DNA of 64,000 bases, from positions 23,357,055-23,421,054 of the forward strand of contig NC_047063.1 in NCBI RefSeq assembly GCF_902459465.1. Reading direction: 5' to 3'. The notes below the pieces were generated by a model. The model saw nothing but the letters and a program-made list of their open reading frames with translations. It was not told the DNA's origin and ran no database searches. The stretch comes from Asterias rubens (Eukaryota > Echinodermata > Asteroidea > Forcipulatida > Asteriidae). Positions 34,610-44,977 of this stretch are shown here, piece by piece (position 1 is the stretch's first letter; the number at the start of each line of letters is the position of its first letter). A program made the position numbers and the translations under genes.

Positions 34610-34900
34610 AACGGACAAACAGAGGACGTCACGAATAGGTTGTGGATGAGGAAAATACCAGGGGCGTCTGTGCGGCACCTAAATGTAGCCCGAGCCCTAA
34701 ATGTAGCCTGACCTAAATGTAGCCTGACCTATGTTTGGGGCTACATTAAGGTCAGTATACATTTAGGGTTCGGGCTACATTTAGGTGCCGCACAGGCGTC
34801 GGAACACGGGGTTGTCGGTAAAAAGAGGACGTCACGAATAGGTTGTGGATTGGGAAAATACCAGGGGCGTCGGAACACGGGGTTGTCGGTAAACAAAGGA
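34610..34900. repeat. Direct repeats around a TAGGTGCCGCAC palindrome
   Basis: GAGGACGTCACGAATAGGTT (34621) recurs at 34825 and GCGTCGGAACACGGGGTTG (34795) recurs at 34867. Between them is an inverted repeat whose arms contain GTGCGGCACCTAAATGTAGC (34677) and complement (ending 34789). Confidence 0.8.
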
Positions 34901-35611
34901 GTGTAACCGATTCATTTTATAAGAGGGGAAGTCTAGTCCCTGAGCAACAGGCTGTGAGATTATAGGTTTCAATACTTTTGCAGTTAATTCGAGGAATCCT
35001 GCGTCAAAAACAACGTAAGGCTAAACAATTATCGTACAATGGTTGCTCTTCTCGTAATTAATGTTGTTAGTGAATAACGTTGGGATACCAATAGTGCGCC
35101 CTCAGTGTCGCTGTACGCCTTTAATTTCCATATCACTGAATAAAATTAAAGTGTGTGTAAACGCAACCTTTGGGCTGATCTCGATTTCGTTAAGCTTTTC
35201 AGCAGGGAAAGAACACCGTCTTATTTTCTTAGCATTTCTCTCTTATTTGTATTTGTAAGTATGGCAGCATTTTCTACTTTATTGTTATGCAGTTGGGCTC
35301 AGCTCGCAGCGTTTGCTTGCTAAGACTAACTTGTACCCCCAAACAACTTTCCCCTTCCCTATTTAAAAGGTGATGTTAATGTAATTAACAAATTATTGCA
35401 TATTTCTGTATCGTCCACGTCTGTTCAACACAAGTATGTGTGCCTCGTACGACTAATTTTAATAATTGATGAAATAGTCACTCTCTATAAAAGTTGATAA
35501 CGTAGTTGCTTTGGGGTTGATTCAATGCGCAAGGCCTGATAGCAAGTGAATTGATGATACACTCAAACGTATGTAAAGGTACACAACAAACATTGACTCG
35601 TACATGATTGT

Positions 35612-36911
35612 TAAGTAATTTTGTCAAAGACCAGTCTTCTCACTTGGTGTATCTCAACATATGCATAAAATAATAAAACTGTGAAAATTTGAGCTCAATT
35701 GGTCGTCGAAGTTGCGAGATAATAATGATAGAAAAAACACCCTTGTCACTCGAAGTTGTGTGCTTTTAGCTCATCAACCATCAACCATCTAATTAGATGG
35801 TTGATTTCGAGACCTCAAATTCTAAATTAATTTTTGAGGTCTCGAAATCAAATTCGTGGAAAATTACTTCTTTAGTATGTTTTACACTATCAACCTCTCC
35901 CCATTACTCGTCACCAAGTAAGGTTTTATACTAATGTGACCGGCTTAAATAAATGATCCTGCGGGACACAATCTTCGCTGTTCCAGACTTTTATTTATAT
36001 CTGAATTGAAGACGGAGAAAATAATGTGATGTTAAGTCTCCGACGTCAAAGGAAAGAGTCTAATTAAATAAACATACTTTAAATAGAACATTTAGAATAA
36101 AACTTACAGTCACAAATACTATTTACAATTAATTAGGAAATCCTTAAAAGACGCGAGAGTGTTGCTGTTTTCCAGCCTAGAAATTATGTATTTTAGAATA
36201 AACAAATCAATGAAATAATCCGTGAACTTGGGTAAAGACTATCTATAATAAACGATTTGCCAAAGATTGGAAATGGATGGCAAACAGAAAAGCATAAATA
36301 ACGGCAAACTAAATAATATAATTAAAGTTCCCGCCAAAAGTTTAATGGCGTCCGCCATCTTGGAATTGTACCAAAATTAGAGGATAACTCCGCAAAATCA
36401 GCAATATTTACATCATTAAATCGGAAAACAAGTACGGCATTACTTTAGATCTCTAGTAATGCAGAACTAGAAACAAAATCTAAGAGAGGAGACTTGAGGA
36501 AATTCAAATCAAAAAGAAATATATCTATAACGGGAGTTTCCTTTCCCGACTAAACACTAAGTAAATTAACTCTAGAAAACCGTTCTCTTGTCAAAAAGAA
36601 ACATGTCATAAAATAGGCTAAACTCTACAAATAATTTATACAAGAGGAATTTATATGAAATCTAGGGGAGAATGGATGGAAAATAGAATGCTAATTACCT
36701 GAATTGAAGACGGAGAAAATAATGTGATGTTAAGTCTCCGACGTCAAAGGAAAGAGTGGCCCTCTGACGTCTTGCGGCCGATGAGGGCGCGCTAACCGGT
36801 GTATTTAAAAAGGTGAGTATGAATAAATGAAAAGTTCCCGGATGTGAATTATTCTACTTGTCACACTAATAATTATTTTGAGTAATTACCAATAGTGTCC
36901 ACTGCCTTTAA
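35612..36911. mobile_element. TTAA-2 element split by an LTR-like insertion
   Basis: The left part runs from TTTGTCAAAGACCAGTCTTC to GGTTTTATACTAA (35934). The right part resumes at CTAATAATTATTTTGAGTAA (36866) and ends TGCCTTTAA. The 4-bp target CTAA is duplicated at the junctions. Confidence 0.93.
35935..36865. mobile_element. Solo-LTR-like insertion (TGTGAC...GTCACA)
   Basis: 931 bp with TG...CA termini in a 6-bp inverted repeat and CTAA duplicated on both sides. This is what a solo LTR of a Ty3-like retrotransposon would show. AATAAA-type motifs and a TATTTAAAAAGG stretch (36802) are compatible with LTR promoter and poly-A signals. A perfect 59-bp direct repeat (36001-36059 and 36699-36757, starting CTGAATTGAAGACGGAGAAA) lies inside, suggesting a later 698-bp internal duplication or insertion. 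No gag or pol is present. A TIR transposon is the alternative. Confidence 0.6.
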
Positions 36912-37890
36912 CTTGATTGAAAAGTAAATTTCGAGTACGCGCTCTACTTTAAATTGTATATAGTGTGGCAGTGACAACCGCGGCTGAGTAATGGTCAAAT
37001 TATAAATTGATTCAATATGTGTAGATAGTAGAGATTTCAGAGAGAGGTTGTTGAAAAGAAAAACATTTTATCTTTCTTGGTTTGTGGCTTCGATAACGTG
37101 CTCGTATTGGCAAGGCCGTGAGTGAGATATAGGTATGTCAGACGTGAAGCTTACAACAAATCAATTACTACTGAAATAATAAGAGATGCCATATTCTCGC
37201 GGACTTAACTGTAGGCTTACTGTAGAAATCAATCAAAATGATTAGTATGAAGGCAGTAAATCTGACCACAAGAGGCATGGTAGCACACAAGAAAAAAAAT
37301 CAAAACTTAGAAGAGGGAGAAAAGGGTTCATTTTTGATTGAGGCAGACTAAAAAAATAGATATATTTAGGGAAAGTAGAAGACGAGAACAAACATTTCCA
37401 TCTAACATATTCTGACAAGTGGATTGAATGGTCTGAAGGCGCCTTGTCCATAGTTTCTCCCTCCCCAGACAAACTGTCTCTCTGTTGTGTCATGTACTCA
37501 AACATGTAACGTGTACAATCGATAACTAGACTGTAATAGACTTAAGCTCCGAATTGTTCAAAATACTTTTGGTCAAACACTTTCCGCTTTCCTGTTCATG
37601 TTTTATGTAAGGAAAATAGGATTAAAGCTCTAGATGATATAGATGAAGCTGTCTACAAAATAAAATGTTTTCGTGTATGGTAAAACAGTTTTCATAGCAA
37701 GCACACATTGACACTTCGAAATCAGTCTGTTAAACAATGACTTAGGAAGAAACTATAATATAAATGGTAAACTTGCGCCCAAACAAGTGTAAATCTATGT
37801 TGGCTCTGAGAAGAGTTTTCCTCGAACAGTATACTATGCTCGTCTTCAGGAGAATGTTTTCTCCCCTCGTTTTGCTGTAATTCTACCTTG
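36912..37890. other. Intergenic, no gene recognised
   Basis: No domain-bearing frame. The 87-codon minus frame at 37242-37505 has no recognisable family. Confidence 0.5.
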
Positions 37891-37895
37891 TCCTG

Positions 37896-38067
37896 TCGTC
37901 GATTTCACAAAACTCTTCCTAACTTATAGGATTAATCTTATGACATAGGACGAGTCCCAACCCTGCACTGTAGCATGCAGACCTAAAGATTAATCCTAAG
38001 TTAGGACGAGTTACTCGTCCCAACTCGAGATAAGACGAGTCCTAACTTAGCTTTGTGAAATCGACGG
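37896..38067. mobile_element. CGTCGATTTCACAAA-type short inverted-repeat element
   Basis: Begins CGTCGATTTCACAAAACTC and ends GCTTTGTGAAATCGACG. The interior repeats CCTAACTTA/TAAGTTAGG and GGACGAGT blocks. 172 bp, non-coding. Confidence 0.88.
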
Positions 38068-38129
38068 CTGGATAACCAAGTACCTGGTACTCGGCTGTTG
38101 GATTTGGTCCTCGGATATCAGAATTCTCA

Positions 38130-38392
38130 ACTGGCTCCCTCTGAAGTAATGTAGCTTTTAAGAAATATGTATAATTTCTTAATATTAAAATAACTTCAAG
38201 CTTGAAGCCTTTAATTGCATCTCAAAGCAGACAATGCACAACAAGGGTGTTTTTTCTTTCATAATCCTATTGCAACTTCGGTGACCAATTGAGTCCAAAT
38301 GTTCACAGATTTGTTATGGTATTGTTGGAGATACACCAAGTGAAAACAGCTAGTGTTTGACAATTATAAGCAAAGGTGTCCAATGCCGTTTC
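38130..38392. mobile_element. TTAA-2 element, partial and diverged
   Basis: GGCTCCCTCTGAAGTAATGT to AAAGGTGTCCAATGCCG. Left third missing. Confidence 0.78.
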
Positions 38393-38399
38393 AAACTTT

Positions 38400-39190
38400 T
38401 TTTTCGTCTCACAAGATCTCCCTCAGCAAACAAGACCCTCTTAAAATTGTTGAGATTCCAAGCAAAGGACACACAATTTGGCTGGACAAACCATGCCCAT
38501 GCCACATATTGACAACCAACTGGTCATCATTCATTCCCTCTGTACATAGTTTCATCATACCAAACTTGATAAGAAAATATATTTTAAAAGAATCCTCTAA
38601 AGATTGTTGGGATTCCAAGCAAAGGACACACAATTAGGCTGGACACACCACGTCGCCGTTTGAGAACCAAATGGTCATCATTCATCCACTCTGTACATCA
38701 TTTCATACCAAACTCGAAAAAAAATTGTATGCAAAAACCTCTTAAGATTGTTGAGAGTCCAAGCAAAGGACACAATTATTAGGCTGGACACACCATGCAA
38801 CAGATTGAGAACCAATTTGTCATCACTGATTTGTTTGCTTATTTGTTTATTCTTTGCTTTTTTGTTGTCATTATTATGTGTTCAGCGCTGTGGTACTTTC
38901 CCCTGTAAGTTAGAGCGCTTTATAAATACCTTGTATTATTACTTAATTTCATGCCAAACTATTAAAAAAAAACTCGAACAAATTGCTGAGACTCCACCAC
39001 GGACAAACTGAAGACACAATTATTAGACTGGACACAGCGTGCCACACATCAATCACCAAAAGGTGATCAGTCATCCACTCAGTACACAATTTCATTTTAA
39101 ACTAACTTTTAGAAAATCCTCTTCAGATTGCTGAGGTTCCAAGCACACACTGAAAACACAATTAGGCTGGGCACACCACGCCACTACGTT
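38400..39190. repeat. Degenerate tandem repeat, five units of about 150 bp
   Basis: ATTGTTGAGATTCCAAGC-like motifs occur at 38446, 38603, 38748, 38980 and 39127, each followed by GGACACACAATTAGGCTGGACACACCA and a TCATCATTCATCCACTCTGTACA block. Spacing is 145-157, apart from one 232-base interval that holds a foreign insertion. Confidence 0.9.
38836..38945 (+). mobile_element. SINE/LINE tail inserted in the tandem repeat
   Basis: CAGCGCTGTGGTACTTTCCC, then AGAGCGCTTTATAAATACCT and TTGTATTATTACTT form a typical retroelement 3' tail. It accounts for the one long interval of the array. Confidence 0.5.
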
Positions 39191-39851
39191 GTCAATATCG
39201 TCTGGGGTCTTCTATGAGTGTCAGGATAATTGTACCTTTTATTCTACCGTCTCCATTTTTGAGGTTTTGTACAAATAAATGTGCACCTAAATCGTTATAT
39301 TATATCGTCCACTCTGTACATTATTATCATAACAGTAATTAAAGACAAATAGTTCGTTTTACACCACACTGTCTCCATTATATGTAAAGACACTTATTGG
39401 ATATAAGAGCTTGCCTCTATGTCCCGGCAGACCACATGCACACATTAGTCCGTGACTACATATATATTCATCTGTTAGATGGTCTGTCGGTTCGTGTATG
39501 ACAGTGCATATTAAACAAGGCTCTGCTGGTAAAACATTAACTCACTACTTAATGTAATTGATTTAGTCTTAACTCAGACGCGTTGCGGAGAAACAAACCC
39601 TGTACCTCTGGATGAAGTCCGATCCACTGAGGTCCGACAGTTTAATCACATCACTTACAGGAAATGAGTTTGATATTGTCAGCCCTCTACACAACGCCTG
39701 CATCTATATCAAAGTGTTCTCGGCTAGCTTCTCCGGTGGTTCATTTGTTCATTCAGCTACTTGGTTCCTGTACAAGTTTAAAAGATTAATTCCCACTAGA
39801 GACTGGCGATTGTTTAGACCGTGAGCCAGGAGGACTAAGGGCTAATTTACC
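39191..39851. other. Upstream region of GPCR 3
   Basis: No repeat family recognised and no TATA box that stands out. A 70-codon frame (39612-39824) ends before the receptor start. This is the likely promoter and 5' UTR. Confidence 0.4.
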
Positions 39852-41048
39852 ATGGATAATACTTTCGATTCAAGTAATTGGTTTGAAGGTGTGTGGACGG
39901 CCGGTAAGGAGCATGATGATGATATTGGTAGACGTACATTTCGACTGGTCTACCACACCCTTCTGCTTCTACTCGGTGTGCCTGGTAACTGCCTCATCTT
40001 GCATGTGTACTGGACTAAGACGCTCAAGACCAGCACCCATGTGTTTATCATGGCATTGGCCTTGGCTGACTTCTTCGTATGTCTGCTCCGTATAAGGGAA
40101 CTCGCTATACACATCACCATTCTTCTTGATGGGGAGATCCCGCGAATTTATACATTCCTCCGATCGCTCGAGACCACCGCCGTCGGTACCTCAGTCATGA
40201 TCACCGCCGTAATCGCAGCGGATCGCTACGACTGCGTCTGCCGTCCGCACCGGCGTTTCTTCACCCATCGGCGGGGTAAAATAGCCGCATGGGCTTCTTT
40301 TATGTTCTCGGTGTGTGTCAACGTTCCGGCTTTTGTGGATGTCTTTGTCTATTTTCCCAGTAATATTTTAGAAATGCTCGTCTTTGTGTTCCAAACAATT
40401 TTTTTCGTGACTGCCCTTGTGATCATCGTCCTGTGTTACAGGAAGGTGTACATCACCATTCGTAAACATGTGAAAGTTTCTCTTGTGTCAGTTGCAAGTG
40501 TTCAAATGAAAAACACAGACAGACTGGAAATTACCGTAGTTGATAATGCTATATCGGTATTAACCGGTGGTCAGAACTCCCACTCCAACCCTACAGGAGC
40601 AGCTGCGAGAGGTGACGGTACTGGAACCACCGCAAACAGCAGAAATCATGTAGTCTCTTGCAATCTCTCCTCTCCACCTGGAGATTGCTTGCAGCAAGCG
40701 GCCCCAATTGAGGAAGATATACGGGTAAACAGAGACCAGATAAGAAATCCAGTTCAAGTTCCAGACAATGATGTCAAGACACACCTACAACGGAAGACGA
40801 CGAAGATGCTGTTCGTTGCCAGCGTGGTGTTTGTGCTAGCCTGGTTGCCATACTGTATCTACGTGTTGGTGAAGCTGGCGTCTTTTTACGGATGGTTGCA
40901 CCCTAGCCCTCAGTTTCTGTTGGTAATGCTGGAGTTGAGTTATGTCTGTTACATCAACAATGCTGTCAATCCTCTCATTTACGGACTAGCGAACAGACGG
41001 TTCAGAAAAGACTGCGGGGAAGCTCTTGGGAAGATGAGAGTATGTTGA
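39852..41048 (+). CDS. Class A (rhodopsin-like) GPCR 3, intronless
   Basis: A 398-residue receptor starting at ATG 39852 in strong context (ACCATGG). TM1 is about 31-52 with GVPGN at 42-46, TM2 64-80 with LALADFFVC, TM3 about 99-122 ending DRYD at 124-127, ICL2 RRFFTHRRGKIA at 134-145, TM4 146-164, and TM5 172-196 with VIIVLCYRKVY. The third loop (about 205-312) is long and polar. TM6 is LFVASVVFVLAWLPYC, TM7 ends in NNAVNPLIYGL, and helix 8 is NRRFRKDCGEA. It shares long identical stretches with GPCR 1 (VYWTKTLKTSTHV in TM1-ICL1, the TM7-helix 8 junction), so they are close paralogues. No disulfide cysteines at TM3 or ECL2. Ligand and G-protein coupling unknown. Confidence 0.94.
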   Translation: MDNTFDSSNWFEGVWTAGKEHDDDIGRRTFRLVYHTLLLLLGVPGNCLILHVYWTKTLKTSTHVFIMALALADFFVCLLRIRELAIHITILLDGEIPRIYTFLRSLETTAVGTSVMITAVIAADRYDCVCRPHRRFFTHRRGKIAAWASFMFSVCVNVPAFVDVFVYFPSNILEMLVFVFQTIFFVTALVIIVLCYRKVYITIRKHVKVSLVSVASVQMKNTDRLEITVVDNAISVLTGGQNSHSNPTGAAARGDGTGTTANSRNHVVSCNLSSPPGDCLQQAAPIEEDIRVNRDQIRNPVQVPDNDVKTHLQRKTTKMLFVASVVFVLAWLPYCIYVLVKLASFYGWLHPSPQFLLVMLELSYVCYINNAVNPLIYGLANRRFRKDCGEALGKMRVC

Positions 41049-41162
41049 TGCATGATGGCACCAACTAACAGAACTCAAGAACTTGAGACAAGAAAACGGC
41101 AAAAATACGGAGACGTGCAGTGAGGACCGCTGTCAACAAATGCTGAAAAAAGTACTGTAAAA

Positions 41163-41472
41163 GGTCCATTGTGCAAATTGGGCACCGATTTTGCAAACGA
41201 ATTATGAATGAAAGAAAAAAATTCCCTCGTTGCATAAATGTGTGCGCTTTCCGATGACTAAAAATGCTTCGGGCCTTAAGTCCATTATTAGATTCAAAAA
41301 TAACTATTTAATCGGGAAACTATACCTCTTTCTCAAAAACTATACGTTACTTCAGAGGGAGCCGTTTCTAACATGTTTTATACTATCAACAGCTCTCCGC
41401 TGCACAGTATCAAGTAATTGTTTATGCTAATAATTTTTTTGAGTAATTACCAATAGTGTTTACTGCCTTTAC
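41163..41472. mobile_element. TTAA-2 element, partial
   Basis: Begins inside the element (GAATGAAAGAAAAAAATTCC) about 115 bases after the GPCR 3 stop and ends AGTGTTTACTGCCTTTA. It may supply 3' UTR sequence. Confidence 0.82.
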
Positions 41473-41559
41473 CGCCATCGTGCACACTGTTCAGCCCATG
41501 CCTTGGTATACGAAGCAAGACCATACCACAAAATGTAGACATGTGGGACAAGGGACCCA

Positions 41560-41690
41560 GAACACTCTAAATATTGTTGCCCTTTCACACGAAGTACGTT
41601 TTGTAAAAATTAACAACCATGCTACAATTTAGCAAGGGACCCTAACTAAATTGCTCTTGTGTGAAAGAGGGTAGTCAGTTGTCAGTAGTT
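41560..41690. repeat. Short inverted repeat CCCTTTCACAC/GTGTGAAAGAGGG
   Basis: CCCTTTCACACGAAGTA at 41580 faces TTGTGTGAAAGAGGG ending near 41672, with GGGACCC motifs on both sides. A likely small element. Confidence 0.55.
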
Positions 41691-41839
41691 GGGCTTGGAG
41701 GGTTGGACTAAACTTACTAGCATCCTTTGTGTGTTTATATACAAAATTGATATTTGTCCTTGGTGTAGACGAGACCACATTGTAAAATAAATAAGAAAAC
41801 AAAACAAGGAATTAGAATTATCTGTTGCAAACCAGTTAC

Positions 41840-41960
41840 CAACCAAATGGACCGATGGTATAATGTAAAAAAGTATTAATGGCCTGACGTTTCGACCCAT
41901 GCAGAGTCATTCTCGAAGGCTAAAACAAATGACAACACTACAAACATGAACAGGTAACTG
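41840..41960 (-). repeat. Penelope-like terminal fragment
   Basis: On the minus strand AATGACTCTGCATGGGTCGA runs into AACGTCAGGCC, a combination I associate with Penelope-like element ends. Very short; assignment by resemblance. Confidence 0.35.
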
Positions 41961-42041
41961 AGTGAAATATATAATATACAGTGATGAAGTGGAAATACAT
42001 GAATTGGTGTTAGAAAGCATGCAGAAAAACAGCAAGGGGGT

Positions 42042-42628
42042 TTAAAGTCACCTGGAAGTGGTATTTTTTCAAAATAAAGCTTTTGTCACTAATATATGTG
42101 TTTTGATGAGTGGAATGTGAATAAACAGTTAACTAAGGTTTTAAAAAATCAGTTCTTATGTTACTTACAAATTTAAGAGTTGACCCCGACCGAGAGGGCG
42201 CTGTTCGTGACGTCAATCGAGGCAGACTTTGCCTGTAATGCGTAGAGTAAAACACAATTGCAAAGTACATGTACGGACCAAGTCGTAAGTTTGTACGTTT
42301 CAAAAAAATAAAAAAATTGTTTTTTTTCCGGCAATGCCGACCAGGTGTATTGCTGCTGAATGCAGAAAAACACTTTTTGAAATGTACCAACTCACGACTT
42401 GGACGTACATGTACTTTGCACATGTGTTTACTATACGCATTGCAGGCAAAGTCTGCCTCGATTGACGTCACAAAAGGGGTAGGCGGAGTCAGCCCCCAAA
42501 CAACTTTATATATTTTTAAAATATATAAATCGTGACAAACAATTAATAAAAAAATTGTTTTATTGTTCGTAAGCATAAATACTCTTATGTTTGACAGAAA
42601 AAAAAAATCTTTTTCCAGGTGACTTTAA
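42042..42628 (+). mobile_element. AAAGTCACCTGGAAG-type element, copy 1, THAP-like remnant
   Basis: Termini TTAAAGTCACCTGGAAGTGG and the complement through CCAGGTGACTTTAA. The inner arms GACGTCAATCGAGGCAGACT and complement form a second inverted repeat. At 42334 an ATG opens MPTRCIAAECRKTL, which looks like the start of a THAP zinc finger (MPxxC-x4-C). Flanking CAAGGGGG and CAAAAGGG are a weak match for an 8-bp target duplication. The long frame at 42133-42576 is a shadow. Confidence 0.75.
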
Positions 42629-43137
42629 CAAAAGGGGACAAAAGGGGGTGAAAAAGGGGTGGAGGAAAGGGACAAACAAAATTAACTTATTGAAATTACT
42701 ATAAATACAGGCAAAACCTGTACCTATTGTGAAAAAAGCTTACCAGCGTATGCTGATAAGGAACCACGGGGGTGCTGCTGTCAATGCCCCCACATTACAG
42801 GGTTTAAATCAGGTAATTGCAACTTCAACCTTGGAAAAAAAACGCGATGGGTTCTATTATAATGTCATCTTCTTCACAGTGTGCTCATAATGGGCAGTGT
42901 CAAGCTTTGATAATGATGTGCAAAGAATAAAGAGCGCAGACGGGCACTGTATATGAAGAACTAAAGGTGAACTGTGAAATGCACGACACTTTTGATGGAA
43001 CACTTTTTGATAGCGCTGCTTAACGGTAGAAAAATGTTCGTGCTTACTGTAGCTGAAAATATGTGCTTTGATGTAAACGTATTTCACAGTTATGCAAGAA
43101 AATTCGGCGGCCATTTTGCACGTACACAATGGATTTG

Positions 43138-43312
43138 TATAGACCTTATGCATTGACGTCATCCAGCGGCCATCTTAGTGGAAAAACGGTGACGAAACAA
43201 TCGAAACGCACCGATTTGTACGCGCGGCGCACAGGATTGGCCAATGAACAACCTCCTATGACCTCTAGGTGAGGGCGCCCTACTGAAATGACGTCATGTG
43301 CTTAACGTCTAT
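43138..43312. mobile_element. TATAGACCTTATGCA-type element, copy 1
   Basis: Begins TATAGACCTTATGCATTGAC and ends with a near-complement. It carries TGACGTCA-like sites at both ends, a CCAAT box and a CCATCTT (YY1-like) motif. Inverted relative to 58415-58574. Confidence 0.85.
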
Positions 43313-43493
43313 TGTCACATCACTCATTTACGTGCATCTTTATCAATGGTTATTATAATCAACACAATTGCTTGTTAAACTGGCGCCTGTGCGTAATTCA
43401 AGTTCCTATAAATAGTAGCTGTAGTTCCTTGCAGTGCTTCATAATCATTGATGATGTGTGCATGTTTGATTGCGGTTGATAGTCCCTTTTAAA

Positions 43494-43955
43494 AGCAGTG
43501 GACACTATTGGTAATTAACCAATTTAATTATTAGCATAAAACCTTTCTTGGTGACGAGTAATGGGGGGAGGTTGATGGTATAAAGCATTGTGAGAAACGG
43601 TGACCGATTGAGCCCCTGGACACTATTGGTAATTGTCAACGACTGGACTTCACAGTTGGTGTATCTCAACATATGCATAAAATAACCAACCTGTGAAAAT
43701 TTGAGCTCAATCGGTCATCGAACTTGCGAGATAATAATGAGAGAAAAAAACACCCTTTTTGCACCATGGTCACACGAAGTTGTGTGCGTTGAGGAGATGG
43801 TTGATTTCGTGACCTCAAGTTCTAAACCTGAGGTCTCGAAATCAAATTTGTGGAAATTACTTCTTTCTCGAAAACTATGGCACTTCAGAGGGAGCTGTTT
43901 CTCTCAATGTTTTATACCATCAAACTCTCCCCAGTACTCGTCACCAAGAAAGGTT
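43494..43955. mobile_element. Composite of two TTAA-2 pieces
   Basis: A left-end fragment (AAAGCAGTGGACACTATTGG to GAGAAACGGTGACC) runs directly into a second left-end copy in the other orientation (CCTGGACACTATTGGTAATT), which ends early at CACCAAGAAAGGTTTG. Confidence 0.88.
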
Positions 43956-44584
43956 TGAAAATGTTTGGTCTCGCGATGGAAATGTTGACGCGCAATCCGA
44001 AGACTGATGTCTTTTTATGATCGCGCGTCAAGATTTCCAGAGCCCGACCATCGCGCTATCGACTATAAACCGGCCTTCAAAGGGAAATTAATCATTAACT
44101 TTTGAACTTAAATCCTCCGCTCAATTTAACACTGGGAGTCCTAGTGCCCGTCGAGTTATTTACCCTTCAAATCAAAACGCCCTGTAATTTTCCAACCGCC
44201 CGAGCATCAATCTTGAAAAAACAAATTCTTCATCTCCCGCCAATTATTTGAGGGCTAATGTCACCCACAATACCTCAACAACCCCAGATCGCAGTTTGGC
44301 AATTTTATGTTGCACTGTATCCTTTTTTATTGGGTTCTCCGATTATTTTGATTAATTAATTAACGAGCTCGACGCTCCGTATTATTCTTATTTCGTGTGG
44401 TGCACCCTTGTATACAAGCTCATCAGCCAATACCAGCTGAATACTCATCAGCCAATACCAGCTGAACACTTGGTGGCGCACTCTATTGTCGACCACGTGG
44501 AGATGTTGATTGCTGTTGTTTTCGCGCGCAATTCTAAACATAACGGTTTCTGTTCTGTAATGACCGTGTATTTATCAGCATTAC
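43956..44584. other. Intergenic with an imperfect inverted repeat
   Basis: TCTCGCGATGGAAATGTTGACGCGC (43968) faces GCGCGTCAAGATTTCCAGAG ending near 44043. CATCAGCCAATACCAGCTGAA is duplicated at 44422 and 44446. No gene. Confidence 0.5.
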
Positions 44585-44977
44585 AGGCAGTGGACACCAT
44601 TGGTAATTACTCAAAATAATTATAATCATGAAACTTTCCTCGATTACGAGTAATGGGGAGAGGTTGATAGTATAATACATTGTAAGAAACAGCTCCCTCT
44701 GTAGTGACGTGGTTTTTCGAGAAAGAAGAAATTTTCCACGAATTTGATTTCGAGACCTTAGATTTAGAATTTGAGGTCTCGAAACCAAGCATCTGAAAGC
44801 ACCACCACAACTTCGTGTGACCATGGTGCAAAAAGGGTGTTTTTTCTTTCATTAATATCTCGCAACTTCGACGACCGATTGAGCTCGAAGTTTCACAGTT
44901 TTTTTTATTTTAAGCATAGTTGAGATACACCAACTGTGAAGTCCAGTCATTGACAATTACCAATAGTGTCCAGGGTC
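44585..44977. mobile_element. TTAA-2 element, full length
   Basis: AGGCAGTGGACACCATTGG to AGTGTCCAGGGTCTTGAA. The central palindrome is intact. Confidence 0.92.

Noticed and set aside
42133-42576. 147-codon minus-strand open frame
   Set aside because: Lies wholly inside a short inverted-repeat element; the symmetry of the element produces repeated text in the frame.
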